Source: Paenibacillus agri (GTDB lineage Bacteria > Bacillota > Bacilli > Paenibacillales > Paenibacillaceae). From it: a stretch of DNA of 64,000 nucleotides. The position numbers and the translations under genes are program-made. The stretch spans positions 62,001 to 126,000 of the forward strand of contig NZ_JABWCS010000205.1 in NCBI RefSeq assembly GCF_013359945.1. Reading direction: 5' to 3'. Below, piece after piece: positions 1-8,286 of the stretch (its first letter is position 1; every line of letters begins with the position of its first letter). Under the pieces are notes generated by a model. It made no database searches and was not told the origin of the DNA. It saw only the letters and a program-made list of their open reading frames with translations.

Positions 1-1
1 T

Positions 2-1078
2 TGGCATATGTATGATATATCACAAGCAATAGAATTTAAGCGGGCTGGTTATGAGGTCGGCGTTCCAAGACAAGAAAGTTCTTGGTGTATGCACGATCGG
101 AGTCTATTAGATTATACTGGATATGAGGAGGAGAGATTAGCCTTTCTTAAGGAATACTCGGAGGATCTTTTTCCACTAGTAAGTATATTGATTCCTGCTT
201 GCAATAAGCCATACCATTTGGAACTCGCTTTGCAAAGTGTATTATATCAATCTTATCATAATGTTGAGATTATTATAGGTGATGATAGCACTAACGATGA
301 AGTGCAAAAAATCGTGGAACCTTATCTGGAAAGATATAAAAGAATAACATATTACAGAAATGAAAAAAAACCAGGTGCGGTAAATTTATATAAACTATAT
401 TCTCTAGCCAGAGGAGAATTTATCAATTTTCTGATGGATGATGATTTGTTCGTATATGACAAAATAGAGAAAATGGTAATGCAATTTTATAAACATGACA
501 CTATTTCTTTAGTTACATCGCGTAGACAACTAATAGATGAGAATGGAGAGTTCTTAAACCTAAAAAACTACTCCGAGGTAATCTTTAGTGAAAATACAAT
601 TCTGAATGGTATGGAATTGGGTTCCCAGTTGCTAAGTAAAAGTTCAAATTTGATAGGTGAACCAACTACAGGAATGTTTAGAAGAAAGGAAATAGAAAAG
701 TACGGATTTTATTATGATAAAGATTTCAATGCTTTAAACGATGTTGCTACCTGGATAACTTTGATGGAAAAAGGGGATGTTTTGTATCTAGCCGAGTCTT
801 TAAGTTATTCTAGACAATATTCTGAACAAAACAAGGTGACTTCCCAATACAAAATTCTTGGTATGGATGAATGGCTAAGATTAATTATAGAATCTAGAAA
901 ACATGGTTTTTTTAAAAATGATCTGATGTACAAGGAAGCGATTTCAAATTATTTGAAGCTAACTTTGGATGTCGTTTCATCTTTTCATAAGGAAGAATTA
1001 ATTCAAACGTTAGATGTATCATATATTCAAGAAAATTTTGATAGGGCTATGAAGGAGTTTCTGGCATATCAAACTTAA
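2..1078 (+). CDS. Family 2 glycosyltransferase, 5'-partial
   Basis: The reading frame is open to the window edge, so the first ATG at 8 is probably internal and the N-terminus is missing. The visible N-terminal 55 residues (a basic stretch, then WCMHDR) resemble the tail of a preceding domain. A GT-A fold follows: residues about 56-98 (VSILIPACNKP ... IIIGDDSTND) form the nucleotide-sugar binding start, and FLMDDDLF near residue 138 is the DXD-type metal site. Such enzymes transfer a sugar from a nucleotide-sugar donor on the cytosolic face. It opens a co-directional run of glycan genes. The acceptor and the sugar cannot be read from sequence. Base composition is AT-rich like the rest of the island. 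The family call is firm; the partial status is likely but depends on upstream sequence. Confidence 0.85.
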   Translation, partial: WHMYDISQAIEFKRAGYEVGVPRQESSWCMHDRSLLDYTGYEEERLAFLKEYSEDLFPLVSILIPACNKPYHLELALQSVLYQSYHNVEIIIGDDSTNDEVQKIVEPYLERYKRITYYRNEKKPGAVNLYKLYSLARGEFINFLMDDDLFVYDKIEKMVMQFYKHDTISLVTSRRQLIDENGEFLNLKNYSEVIFSENTILNGMELGSQLLSKSSNLIGEPTTGMFRRKEIEKYGFYYDKDFNALNDVATWITLMEKGDVLYLAESLSYSRQYSEQNKVTSQYKILGMDEWLRLIIESRKHGFFKNDLMYKEAISNYLKLTLDVVSSFHKEELIQTLDVSYIQENFDRAMKEFLAYQT

Positions 1079-1124
1079 AAAGAAATATCAAAGATATTAA
1101 GGAGTTATTTAAGATTTCAGTTGG

Positions 1125-1172
1125 ATATCCGTAGTTGCAAAAAATGAAAGCATTGACTTTGTGTATTGGTGA
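1125..1172 (+). pseudogene. Possible relic of a glycosyltransferase N-terminus
   Basis: In the gap between two glycosyltransferase genes, one frame reads ISVVAKNESIDFVYW and then a stop. The pattern resembles the opening strand and helix of a family 2 glycosyltransferase. There is no start codon with a ribosome site and no continuation. It may be the stub of a deleted gene or chance. Confidence 0.2.
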
Positions 1173-1213
1173 ATTAAACGCTGTTAACTTAGTTCTATTG
1201 GGAGAATTTATAG

Positions 1214-2269
1214 ATGAATCATAAAAGACGCCTTGCTGTTATAGATACGAAGTTCCCCTGGATGATGAGCGGTTTTCGCTATTGGGAAAATTTTTATATA
1301 AATCAAGAACGGCCGGATACATTCTTTTTTGCTGTACAACCGCATTCTGATCCATTTCCAGCAAAAGTTTACCATTTGGAAGAATTCGAGAGTGTGGTAA
1401 TAAGACATGGAATCACTGATGTATATTGTGTATTCTTAAACTTGACGCTAAGTTTACTTGGAGAAAACGTTAGAGGAAATGATAAAATACCAGGCTCGAA
1501 TTCTTCATGGTCTATCAAAGAAATTATTGAAAAATATAATCTTAAACTTCATACTACGCTCTATCCCGGTGGAGGTTTGGAACCTAGTACTCCAGAAGAA
1601 TATATTGAGCGCGCAGGTCGTAGCTGTGAAACGGTATTTACGAATATAAACGAGGTGTCTGATTTAATCCCGAAAAGTATATATAATCCTGGTATTATTA
1701 ACAGTGAATTTTACAAAATGCAAGAGAAGGAAAATCAATTTCCGATACAACTAATATTTTGCGCGGGTAACGCCATACGAAAGGGTTTTCCTACATTAGT
1801 CGAAGCCTTTAATCGATTGAATGATGACTTTCACTTGCATATAGTGGGGAACTGGAGTAATGAATTAAGCAGCTTTACTAATCGTAATTTTACTTTTCAT
1901 GGCTCATTAAATCCGTTACAACTTAGACAATTATATAAAAAATGTCATGTTTTTATTAGTTGTAGCACTCAAGATAATTTGGCGCTAGATGGTTTTCCAA
2001 CAACAGCTGCTGCTGAGGCGATGGCGACAGGCTGTATTCTAGTAAGTACCAATGCAAGAAAAGACGAGAGAATGTTTCAGGCAGAGAAAGATTATTATGA
2101 GATTAAGGAAAATAGTCCAGAAATTCTTTATGAAACCTTGAACCGTATTCGTAATGATTTTCCTGCTATACAACAAATGGGGTATCGAGCAGCAAGAAAG
2201 AATCAATCTTTACTAGATGCTAAAATGAATGTTAGGAAAAAATTAGAGATAATTTTAGCGGACTCTTAA
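1214..2269 (+). CDS. Family 4 (GT-B) glycosyltransferase
   Basis: This 351-residue protein has the GT-B layout. The N-terminal half is variable (it starts MNHKRRLAVIDTKFPW), and the C-terminal Rossmann half contains IFCAGNAIRKGFPTLVEAF (about residues 178-196) and DGFPTTAAAEAMATGC (about 258-273), the usual donor-binding segment of GT1/GT4-type enzymes. The ATG follows GGGAGA with 8 bases of spacing. It lies 135 bases after the preceding glycosyltransferase and 15 bases before the KAS III-like gene, so it is probably in the same operon. The role is inferred to be addition of one sugar in assembly of a surface glycan; donor and acceptor are unknown. No signal peptide or membrane segment is apparent. 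Confidence 0.85.
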   Translation: MNHKRRLAVIDTKFPWMMSGFRYWENFYINQERPDTFFFAVQPHSDPFPAKVYHLEEFESVVIRHGITDVYCVFLNLTLSLLGENVRGNDKIPGSNSSWSIKEIIEKYNLKLHTTLYPGGGLEPSTPEEYIERAGRSCETVFTNINEVSDLIPKSIYNPGIINSEFYKMQEKENQFPIQLIFCAGNAIRKGFPTLVEAFNRLNDDFHLHIVGNWSNELSSFTNRNFTFHGSLNPLQLRQLYKKCHVFISCSTQDNLALDGFPTTAAAEAMATGCILVSTNARKDERMFQAEKDYYEIKENSPEILYETLNRIRNDFPAIQQMGYRAARKNQSLLDAKMNVRKKLEIILADS

Positions 2270-2284
2270 TAAATAGGGGGCTAT

Positions 2285-3283
2285 ATGAAGAGAGCTATTG
2301 TAAAAGCAATAGAATATTATGTTCCTGAGAAGTATGAGGAAAACTCTACGGAAGATAGCATTACTGGTAAGATTGGAATACTCCAAAGGCCTATTACTGG
2401 GGTAGATGAATTCGCTTCTGACTTGGCAATTTTTGCTGTGAATAAGCTTTTTGATAACAATTCCACTTTACAAAAGAGTGCAGTAGATATGCTTATTTAT
2501 TGTACACAATCTCCAGATTATATTCTTCCTACAACAGCATGCGTGCTCCAAGACGCTTTAGATTTGCCGCGAAATTGTGCTGCGTTTGATGTGAACTTAG
2601 GATGCTCAGGATATGTATATGGACTGTCAATTGCAAAGGCATTTATCGAATCTGGAATTGCTAACAATATTTTATTAATAACCTCTGATACGTACAGTAA
2701 GTATATTAATGAGAATGATAGAAGCGTTAAAGTTCTTTTTGGGGATGGGGCCAGTGCAACGCTTGTATCCTGGGTTGATTCAGAGCATGAACTTATTGGG
2801 CCGTTCATTTTTGGTACAGACGGAGGCGGTAAAGATAGTTTAATTATTAAGGCTGGAGGTTTAAAAGAACCCATATCTAATGAATCTGGAATTGAGGAGT
2901 TAGATGCATACGGAAATTTGAGGTCAAGGAAAAATTTATACATGAACGGTTCAGCTATCTTTAATTTTGCGTTAAAAGAAATACCAACTGCAATTGGAGA
3001 TCTATTAAAATTATCAGGAACAATCCTGGAAGAATATGATCGATTTGTATTTCATCAGGCTAACAAATATATGAATGAAAGTTTAAGGAGGAGGTTGAAA
3101 ATCCCAGAAGAAAAGTTCTCATTAAACATAGAACTATTTGGGAACACTGTCTCTTCCAGTATTCCGATTGCGATATGCGAAGATATTAAAAATAATAAGA
3201 TCATAGGAAATAACAAGCTAATGTTAGTTGGTTTTGGTGTGGGATATTCATGGGCGGCGTGTAACCTTATAATTAATCTTTAA
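2285..3283 (+). CDS. KAS III-like 3-oxoacyl-ACP synthase, copy 1
   Basis: This 332-residue thiolase-fold condensing enzyme has the full FabH-type catalytic set: Cys107 in NLGCSGYVYGL, His257 in FHQAN and Asn287 in FGNTVSSS. Family knowledge: KAS III enzymes decarboxylatively condense malonyl-ACP with a short acyl-CoA to give a 3-oxoacyl-ACP. The length matches FabH. The ATG at 2285 lies 5 bases after GGGGG. It is followed directly by an ACP gene, a second KAS III-like gene and a FabG-like reductase. This suggests a dedicated short-acyl pathway rather than general fatty acid synthesis, because none of the usual fab/plsX neighbours is present. It differs clearly from copy 2, so the two may prefer different primers or work as a pair. 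A housekeeping FabH role is less likely given the glycan context. Confidence 0.88.
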   Translation: MKRAIVKAIEYYVPEKYEENSTEDSITGKIGILQRPITGVDEFASDLAIFAVNKLFDNNSTLQKSAVDMLIYCTQSPDYILPTTACVLQDALDLPRNCAAFDVNLGCSGYVYGLSIAKAFIESGIANNILLITSDTYSKYINENDRSVKVLFGDGASATLVSWVDSEHELIGPFIFGTDGGGKDSLIIKAGGLKEPISNESGIEELDAYGNLRSRKNLYMNGSAIFNFALKEIPTAIGDLLKLSGTILEEYDRFVFHQANKYMNESLRRRLKIPEEKFSLNIELFGNTVSSSIPIAICEDIKNNKIIGNNKLMLVGFGVGYSWAACNLIINL

Positions 3284-3303
3284 AAAAAGAGAGGAAAATG
3301 AAA

Positions 3304-3543
3304 ATGAATACAGTTGAATTTGTGCAACAATTAGAAGATCAGGTAATCATGCCAGATGAAGAGGGGATGATTTCTTTAGAAACTAACCTCGATGACCTTA
3401 CTGAGTGGGATTCATTAGCGAAAATCGCATTTTTAGCTTTTGCCGATAGAGAACTTGATTCCAATATAACTCCCACACAACTCGAAAACTGTAAAACAAT
3501 ACTTGATCTTTACAATTTAGTATCTGAAAAAAATGAGAATTAA
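3304..3543 (+). CDS. Acyl carrier protein
   Basis: This small acidic protein (79 residues from the chosen start) has the 4'-phosphopantetheine attachment motif EWDSL about 37 residues in, with Ser as the prosthetic-group site. AGAGGA at 3290-3295 sits only 2 bases from the ATG at 3298 but 8 bases from the ATG at 3304, so the second ATG is preferred. It lies between two KAS III-like genes and is nearly contiguous with both (3 bases before the second). By position it should carry the acyl chain made by these synthases to the reductase and then to an acyltransferase. It is not the housekeeping AcpP by context, and its motif is EWDSL rather than the usual GADSL. The call is firm. Confidence 0.88.
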   Translation: MNTVEFVQQLEDQVIMPDEEGMISLETNLDDLTEWDSLAKIAFLAFADRELDSNITPTQLENCKTILDLYNLVSEKNEN

Positions 3544-3546
3544 GAA

Positions 3547-4599
3547 ATGTTGATTAAGACAAAAAATGTTTCCATACGGGGAGTTTACGCTGCTTTACCT
3601 AATAATGAAATTGATTTGAGTGCGGATTCTCCGCATTTCAGTAATAAAGAAATCAAAAAGACTTTAAATATGATCGGAACAAAAAAAGTTTTTAGAGCAA
3701 CCGACAAACAAACCACAAGTGACCTATGCTTTTCTGCCGCCGAACATTTATTGCGAGATATGGGTTGGGAAAAAGAAAGTGTAGATGCAATTATTCTCGT
3801 GACTCAGACACCGGATTTTATACTGCCTTCAACATCTTGTATTCTGCAAAGTAAATTGGGACTTTCACCAAAATGCATAGCTTTTGATATTTCGTTAGGT
3901 TGTTCTGGATATATATATGGAATGTATATTGTTTCACAACTTATTCAATCGGGAGCAATAAAACGTGCTTTGCTTCTAGTTGGAGACACTATATCCAAAA
4001 TGGTATCTCCCTCTGACCGCTCTGTTTCTTTATTGTTTGGTGATGCAGGAACTGCAACAGCTATGGAGTATTGTCCAAATGCAGAAAGCATCTCCTTCTC
4101 GCTTGGAACTGACGGAAATGGAGCACAGCACTTGATCGTACCTTCTGGAGGTTATAGACAACCGAGGGACGATACATCTAATCATCGATTACTCCAAGAA
4201 GATGGTCACATAAGATCTATGGAAGATTTATTTATGAACGGGACGGAGGTCTTTAACTTTACAACTGAAACTGTTCCTGTTTTATTGAAAGAAATTACTG
4301 ATTATTGCGCGTGGGAAGAGGAAGACGTTGATTTCTATTTACTTCATCAGGCAAACAGATTTATGTTAGACTTCCTTAGGAGAAAAAGTGGCATTAGCTC
4401 AGAAAAATTACTAATTAATATAGAAAAGTTTGGTAATACAAGCTCCGCATCTATTCCTTTACTATTATGCGATTTTGGAGATGTTTTTAGTAAAGACGAG
4501 AAAAGAAATATAGTTTTATGCGGGTTTGGTGTAGGTCTTTCTTGGGGGGCAGCAGCCCTGTCAATAGACAACCTCACTACATCAATTATCTATGTGTAG
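3547..4599 (+). CDS. KAS III-like 3-oxoacyl-ACP synthase, copy 2
   Basis: This second FabH-fold enzyme (350 residues) has an intact triad: Cys119 in SLGCSGYIYGM, His267 in LHQAN and Asn297 in FGNTSSAS. It is homologous to copy 1 but far from identical, and has an N-terminal extension of about 12 residues. The start at 3547 is 3 bases after the ACP stop, and the ribosome site is weak, so translational coupling is likely. The chemistry expected from the family is condensation of an acyl-CoA or acyl-ACP with malonyl-ACP. Having two complete KAS III enzymes with one ACP suggests two rounds or two primer specificities, for example first making and then extending a short chain. That reading is an inference. 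Annotation as a ketoacyl synthase-like acyltransferase remains possible. Confidence 0.87.
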   Translation: MLIKTKNVSIRGVYAALPNNEIDLSADSPHFSNKEIKKTLNMIGTKKVFRATDKQTTSDLCFSAAEHLLRDMGWEKESVDAIILVTQTPDFILPSTSCILQSKLGLSPKCIAFDISLGCSGYIYGMYIVSQLIQSGAIKRALLLVGDTISKMVSPSDRSVSLLFGDAGTATAMEYCPNAESISFSLGTDGNGAQHLIVPSGGYRQPRDDTSNHRLLQEDGHIRSMEDLFMNGTEVFNFTTETVPVLLKEITDYCAWEEEDVDFYLLHQANRFMLDFLRRKSGISSEKLLINIEKFGNTSSASIPLLLCDFGDVFSKDEKRNIVLCGFGVGLSWGAAALSIDNLTTSIIYV

Positions 4600-4613
4600 A
4601 GAGTGGTGATATC

Positions 4614-5381
4614 TTGAACAAGAGTCCTTATAGTTTAGAAGGGAGAATTATCTTAGTAACAGGTGCATCTTCTGGAATAGGGAGAGTGATAGCACGAGTT
4701 CTAGATCAATTTGGTGCTAGGCTTATTTTAATGGGGAGAAATGAACAAGCGTTGACGAGAACGCTAGAGAGTTTGGATTCGAATAAAAAGCATCTTGTGG
4801 CTCCGTTTGATTTAAATGATTTACATGAAATAAAAAAATGGATGAGTGAATTTACAGTTAAGCATTCAATCAAATTGGATGGAGCGGTACATTCAGCAGG
4901 TATTCAGTATACTTTACCTTTACGTATTAATGATATTGATCATTACGAAGACATTATACGAATAAATTTTAAGGCTGGGGCGGCTTTGTTGCAAAGTATG
5001 CTTAACAGAAAACATGCTAATTCTAAATTTTCTTTTATTTTTATTAGCTCGGTGATGGGAAGTGTCGGTGAAGCTGGAATTACTGCATATGCTTCCTCAA
5101 AAGGTGCTATTAATTCCTTTGTGAAATCTGCAGCTTTGGAAGTAGCAGCTCAAAAAGGAAGAGTTAATGCTATTGCTCCTGGGTTTGTTGTATCAGAAAT
5201 GTCAGATGAATTATTTTCCAAGCTTACAGAAGAGCAGCGTAGAAAAATAATAGCTAAACACCCATTAGGAATAGGCAGTTCAGAAGATGTTGCATATGGA
5301 GTTGTCTACTTGCTTTCAGAGGCAGCTAAATGGATAACAGGAACTGTATTAACCGTTGACGGAGGGTACACATGTCATTAA
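4614..5381 (+). CDS. Short-chain dehydrogenase, FabG-like 3-oxoacyl-ACP reductase
   Basis: From the TTG at 4614 the product has 255 residues and begins with the cofactor-binding TGASSGIG at 16-23. The catalytic residues are Asn118, Ser145/146, Tyr159 and Lys163 (YASSK). The C-terminal end VDGGY is typical of FabG relatives. The TTG start is chosen because GGTGA lies just upstream and the frame then begins right before the Rossmann fold; the longer frame from 4518 lies inside the preceding gene. Family role: NAD(P)H-dependent reduction of a 3-oxoacyl to a 3-hydroxyacyl group. Next to two KAS III-like genes and an ACP, the likely product is a 3-hydroxyacyl-ACP. Sugar or polyol dehydrogenase activity cannot be excluded from sequence alone. 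It overlaps the next gene by 10 bases. Confidence 0.85.
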   Translation: MNKSPYSLEGRIILVTGASSGIGRVIARVLDQFGARLILMGRNEQALTRTLESLDSNKKHLVAPFDLNDLHEIKKWMSEFTVKHSIKLDGAVHSAGIQYTLPLRINDIDHYEDIIRINFKAGAALLQSMLNRKHANSKFSFIFISSVMGSVGEAGITAYASSKGAINSFVKSAALEVAAQKGRVNAIAPGFVVSEMSDELFSKLTEEQRRKIIAKHPLGIGSSEDVAYGVVYLLSEAAKWITGTVLTVDGGYTCH

Positions 5382-6046
5382 GAAAACGTCTTGTTATTGT
5401 AGGTGCTGGCGTTTTAGGGAAACAGGTGTGGTGTTGGGCTAATGATACACCCTGTAATTCTAAAGATTGGGATTCTGTAGTTTTTATTAATGACGAAATA
5501 GAAAATGCACAAAAAGAGCTTTATAACTCTAATATACCCGGTCTAATTATTTCGACAATTGATGATTATGCACCGCAGTGTAACGATGTGTGCATATGTG
5601 CTATTGTTCAGCCAAAAAGAAAACTGAATGTAGTTGAACAATTGGAGAAAGAAGGGGCTGAATTTATCAATATATTCCATCCAACGGCCATTATTGGCAA
5701 GGGTTGTAGATTGGGAACTGGTATTATTTTGTGCCCTTATACTGTGTTGACCGTGAATGTTACATTAGGCAGTCATGTAATTGTCGATATTGCATCTTCA
5801 ATTGGTCATGATTCTAAGATTGGTGAAGGAGTTACAATAGATTCTCATTGCGACATAACAGGATACTGTGAGATACAAAGGGGCTCTTTCATTGGTGCCG
5901 GTACAAGTGTCCTTCCCAATAGTATAGTTGAAGAGAATGCAGAGGTATGTGCTGGAAGTGTTGTGTTAAAGAAAGTTAGAGCAAACAGGATGGTTATTGG
6001 TAACCCAGCTTATTATGTTGATAAAAAGGTATTAGAATATAAATAA
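5372..6046 (+). CDS. NeuD/PglD-like sugar acyltransferase, copy 1
   Basis: This 224-residue protein has an N-terminal PglD-type Rossmann segment (RLVIVGAGVLGKQVW) that would bind the nucleotide-sugar. A left-handed beta-helix of hexapeptide repeats follows (IIGKGC, LGTGII, IGEGVT and onwards, to about residue 205). The His in SIGHDSKIGEG matches the catalytic histidine position of this family. Such enzymes transfer acetyl or longer acyl groups from CoA or ACP to amino sugars or sialic acid-like sugars. It overlaps the reductase gene by 10 bases, so it is translationally coupled to the acyl-synthesis module. This supports, but does not prove, that it uses the acyl group made upstream. It is a close paralogue of the gene at 6254. 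Confidence 0.82.
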   Translation: MSLRKRLVIVGAGVLGKQVWCWANDTPCNSKDWDSVVFINDEIENAQKELYNSNIPGLIISTIDDYAPQCNDVCICAIVQPKRKLNVVEQLEKEGAEFINIFHPTAIIGKGCRLGTGIILCPYTVLTVNVTLGSHVIVDIASSIGHDSKIGEGVTIDSHCDITGYCEIQRGSFIGAGTSVLPNSIVEENAEVCAGSVVLKKVRANRMVIGNPAYYVDKKVLEYK

Positions 6047-6090
6047 AGCATGTAGATAAATAGGAGAATTATTATATTTTTTAATAATAA

Positions 6091-6201
6091 GCAAATAAAT
6101 CTATTTATTTGACGATAAATAATGATACTCAATTTAATCTTAAGTGCCCTGGTAATTATGAGCAGTGTGCTTTCGAATTTCTCGAGTCAGACCTTGTTTA
6201 A
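6091..6201 (+). pseudogene. Possible coding relic between the two acyltransferases
   Basis: The 207-base gap contains a 36-codon open stretch without a usable start. It ends with NYEQCAFEFLESDLV and TAA, which reads like a genuine protein C-terminus. No family is recognised. It may be the tail of a gene lost when the acyltransferase was duplicated, or chance. Confidence 0.2.
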
Positions 6202-6253
6202 ATATGAAGAGTAGCAGTATGAATTGAAATAGCTACCGATCAGGAGTGATATA

Positions 6254-6892
6254 TTGGGGAAACGTCTTGTTATAGCCGGAGCTGGAAGTTTTGGAAGAGA
6301 GGTATGGCAGTGGTCAGAACATATTGCAATAGAAAATAAAAGCTGGGATTCAGTAGTGTTTATTAATGACATAGATACTAGTGAGAAAATCGCTGAATCT
6401 CAGATCGATTGTCCAATTATATCTAATATTGACGATTATACGCCTCTAGAAAATGATGTAGTCGTATGCGCTGTTGGAAATCCAATAGGTAAGTTGAACA
6501 TAGTGAATAGGCTAAAAGAGAAAAATGTTCAATTTACGAATATAATACATCCTACAGTGATAATTGGTAGTGGAGTTCAATTAGGAATAGGAATTGTGCT
6601 TTGTCCCTATACAACTGTCTCTGTCAATGCTCAATTAAGAGATCATGTCGCTGTAAATATTTGTTGCACAATAGGTCATGATTCAAAAATAGGAGAAGGT
6701 GCAGTTATTAGTGCCCACTGTGATATAACAGGTTTTTGTGAGATTGATGATGGAGTGTTTTTGGGTTCGGGAGCAAGATTGCTTCCCAATAGCAATGTAG
6801 GCTCATTTGCAACGGTCGGGGCAGGGTGTGTAGTTCTGAAAGAAGTAGAGGCATACAAAACAGTTGTAGGTGTTCCAGCAAGATACATTTAG
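6254..6892 (+). CDS. NeuD/PglD-like sugar acyltransferase, copy 2
   Basis: This 212-residue paralogue of the gene at 5372 has the same architecture: a GKRLVIAGAGSFGREVW nucleotide-binding start, SWDSVVFIND shared almost word for word, then hexapeptide repeats with the same TIGHDSKIGEG catalytic region. The start is TTG at 6254, preceded by AGGAGTGAT. It ends at the usual family end (VGVPARYI) and is shorter than copy 1 by a C-terminal tail. Two acyltransferases beside two ketosynthases suggest two acylation events or two sugar substrates. That is inference. The pair is an obvious tandem duplication, diverged mostly in the N-terminal half. Confidence 0.82.
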   Translation: MGKRLVIAGAGSFGREVWQWSEHIAIENKSWDSVVFINDIDTSEKIAESQIDCPIISNIDDYTPLENDVVVCAVGNPIGKLNIVNRLKEKNVQFTNIIHPTVIIGSGVQLGIGIVLCPYTTVSVNAQLRDHVAVNICCTIGHDSKIGEGAVISAHCDITGFCEIDDGVFLGSGARLLPNSNVGSFATVGAGCVVLKEVEAYKTVVGVPARYI

Positions 6893-6931
6893 TGTACTTG
6901 AGTTATTTAGTGGGCTTATGGAGGTAGGATT

Positions 6932-7205
6932 ATGGAATGCTTCAATCAAGGGAATGTTGAAAAATCTCGAAATAGTAAATTCAATCCATTCAATTATAGA
7001 TAATGAAGATAACTATGCTATCGCCATAAATTCAATTGTCACTGAGTTTCTTACTCTTAATAGCTATATTAGGGAGCGTTCAGATAATTATATTTTACTT
7101 GAGGAAAAAATTATTGATCTGTTAGTAAGCATTATTGATTTGTTTAACCGAAGAGAATATGAAATATTAACTCGAAAATCGAAGCAGTTGATAGAGAACG
7201 TTTAG
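6932..7205 (+). pseudogene. Small helical protein gene with a frameshift
   Basis: An ideal ribosome site (GGAGGT at 6920-6925, spacing 6) precedes ATG 6932, which opens MECFNQGNVEK and then meets a stop after 23 codons. The next frame continues as KNLEIVNSIHSIIDNEDNYAI and so on to 7205, about 80 more residues rich in Ile, Leu, Asn and Glu and predicted to be helical. The two frames join cleanly if the A5 run at 6960-6964 had one more A. So this is either a recently broken gene, a sequencing or assembly slip, or a slippery A-run that is read through. Alternatively translation starts in the downstream frame at ATG 6918 or 6955, but neither has a ribosome site. Function is not recognised. Confidence 0.5.
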
Positions 7206-7208
7206 TAA

Positions 7209-8182
7209 CGGTCGATAATAGTTTAAAGGGAAATAACTATTTCAGCGGTAATAGTGTGTATAAATTATTTCACCTCAAAAGTAGCCTGAGTCCTTAGAGA
7301 TAATAACTATAATATTGTAGCCTATGTAGATAACACAAAAGCAATTGCAGGAGAAAATATAGGTAGTTATTCAATAATCTCGGAAGATGATCTTAAATAT
7401 TATGAATTCGATTTTCTGCTGATCTTGAAGAAAGAGGATCTGAGTGATTCTTTCAAAGATAAAAATCTTTCCCAGTGCGTTGATTACTATTCTTATGGAA
7501 TGCGTTATATAGATAAGTACTACGAATTGTTTAGAACAAGAATTTACATAGTATGTTGTATTCTCAATTAGAAGAGTCAAAATATAATAAAAAATTATGG
7601 GAATTTCCTATACGCAACGTGGAATTGATGAAAGATACTTTTCAAGAAACACTCTGAAACTATGTAATAGTTCTCAGGACTTGTATTTTGACTACCGAGT
7701 ACAGTAAAAATAACTTTAAACATTGTATGTTAGGTCTTTCTTATTATTCATTTAATTACGACCTTTCATTGTCCAAATCACAAGAATCTTTAGTAAGGGA
7801 ATTATATTATTCGGACTATTAGATTCCCACCATTTAGAGATTCAAAACGTAGACCACATTCCTATTGGTCTAGAAAGCATAGATAAAATAATACCCACCC
7901 AAGTTCTTCACGAATAAAATTCTATTTAAGGCTTTTATTAAGCACCATAGTGAGGATGAGATTTCTCGAATAGATGATAAATTTTGGAGTAATCCCACCG
8001 AAGAAAGAATAGCGGAAATCTATGATATTTTGGGTGAAGTAAGGTTGGAATATGATTTTCAGCTGATAGATATCTTTTCTTCGGCAATTATCAAGGAAGA
8101 AGATTTCTCAGATGGTGACCATCTAAATAAAAGTGGAGCAAGAAAGATGACACAATATCTTGGGCGCAATATTTTCTGGTAG
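7209..8182 (+). pseudogene. Decayed SGNH-hydrolase-like two-domain gene
   Basis: There is no intact gene here, but five consecutive blocks in shifting frames read as one protein. They are a nucleotide-binding start (YFSGNSVYKLF, then NNYNIVAYVDN from 7302), YSQLEESKYNKKLWEF near 7560-7655, CMLGLSYYSFNYDLSLS near 7725-7775, and LLDSHHLEIQNVDHI near 7819-7915. The last is a long C-terminal block at about 7911-8182 containing FSDGDHLNKSGARKM. The DGDHLN segment looks like the catalytic Asp-x-x-His block of SGNH/GDSL-type hydrolases, and the GLSYYSF region could hold its nucleophile. Several stops and at least three frameshifts separate the blocks, so the gene is dead. In life it may have been an esterase or deacylase acting on the local glycan; that is inference. 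Confidence 0.55.
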
Positions 8183-8199
8183 GTATGCTTCATAAGTAG

Positions 8200-8286
8200 G
8201 AAGTTTATGGTTATCAAGATAGAAGCTCTTTTAAAAATGTTGAAATTGGGAATTATAGAATCCAGCTTAATGAAAGGGTTGACTAG
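8200..8286 (+). pseudogene. Short protein-like tail before the large glycosyltransferase
   Basis: A 28-codon frame with no start (contains YGYQDRSSFKNVEIGNYRIQ) ends at TAG 8284-8286, immediately before the next start codon. It looks like the C-terminal end of a lost gene but cannot be assigned. Confidence 0.2.

Noticed and set aside
2285..4599. Housekeeping fatty-acid synthesis (fabH-acpP-fabG)
   Set aside because: Two divergent KAS III copies, an atypical EWDSL carrier protein, AT-rich composition and glycan neighbours argue for a specialised pathway.
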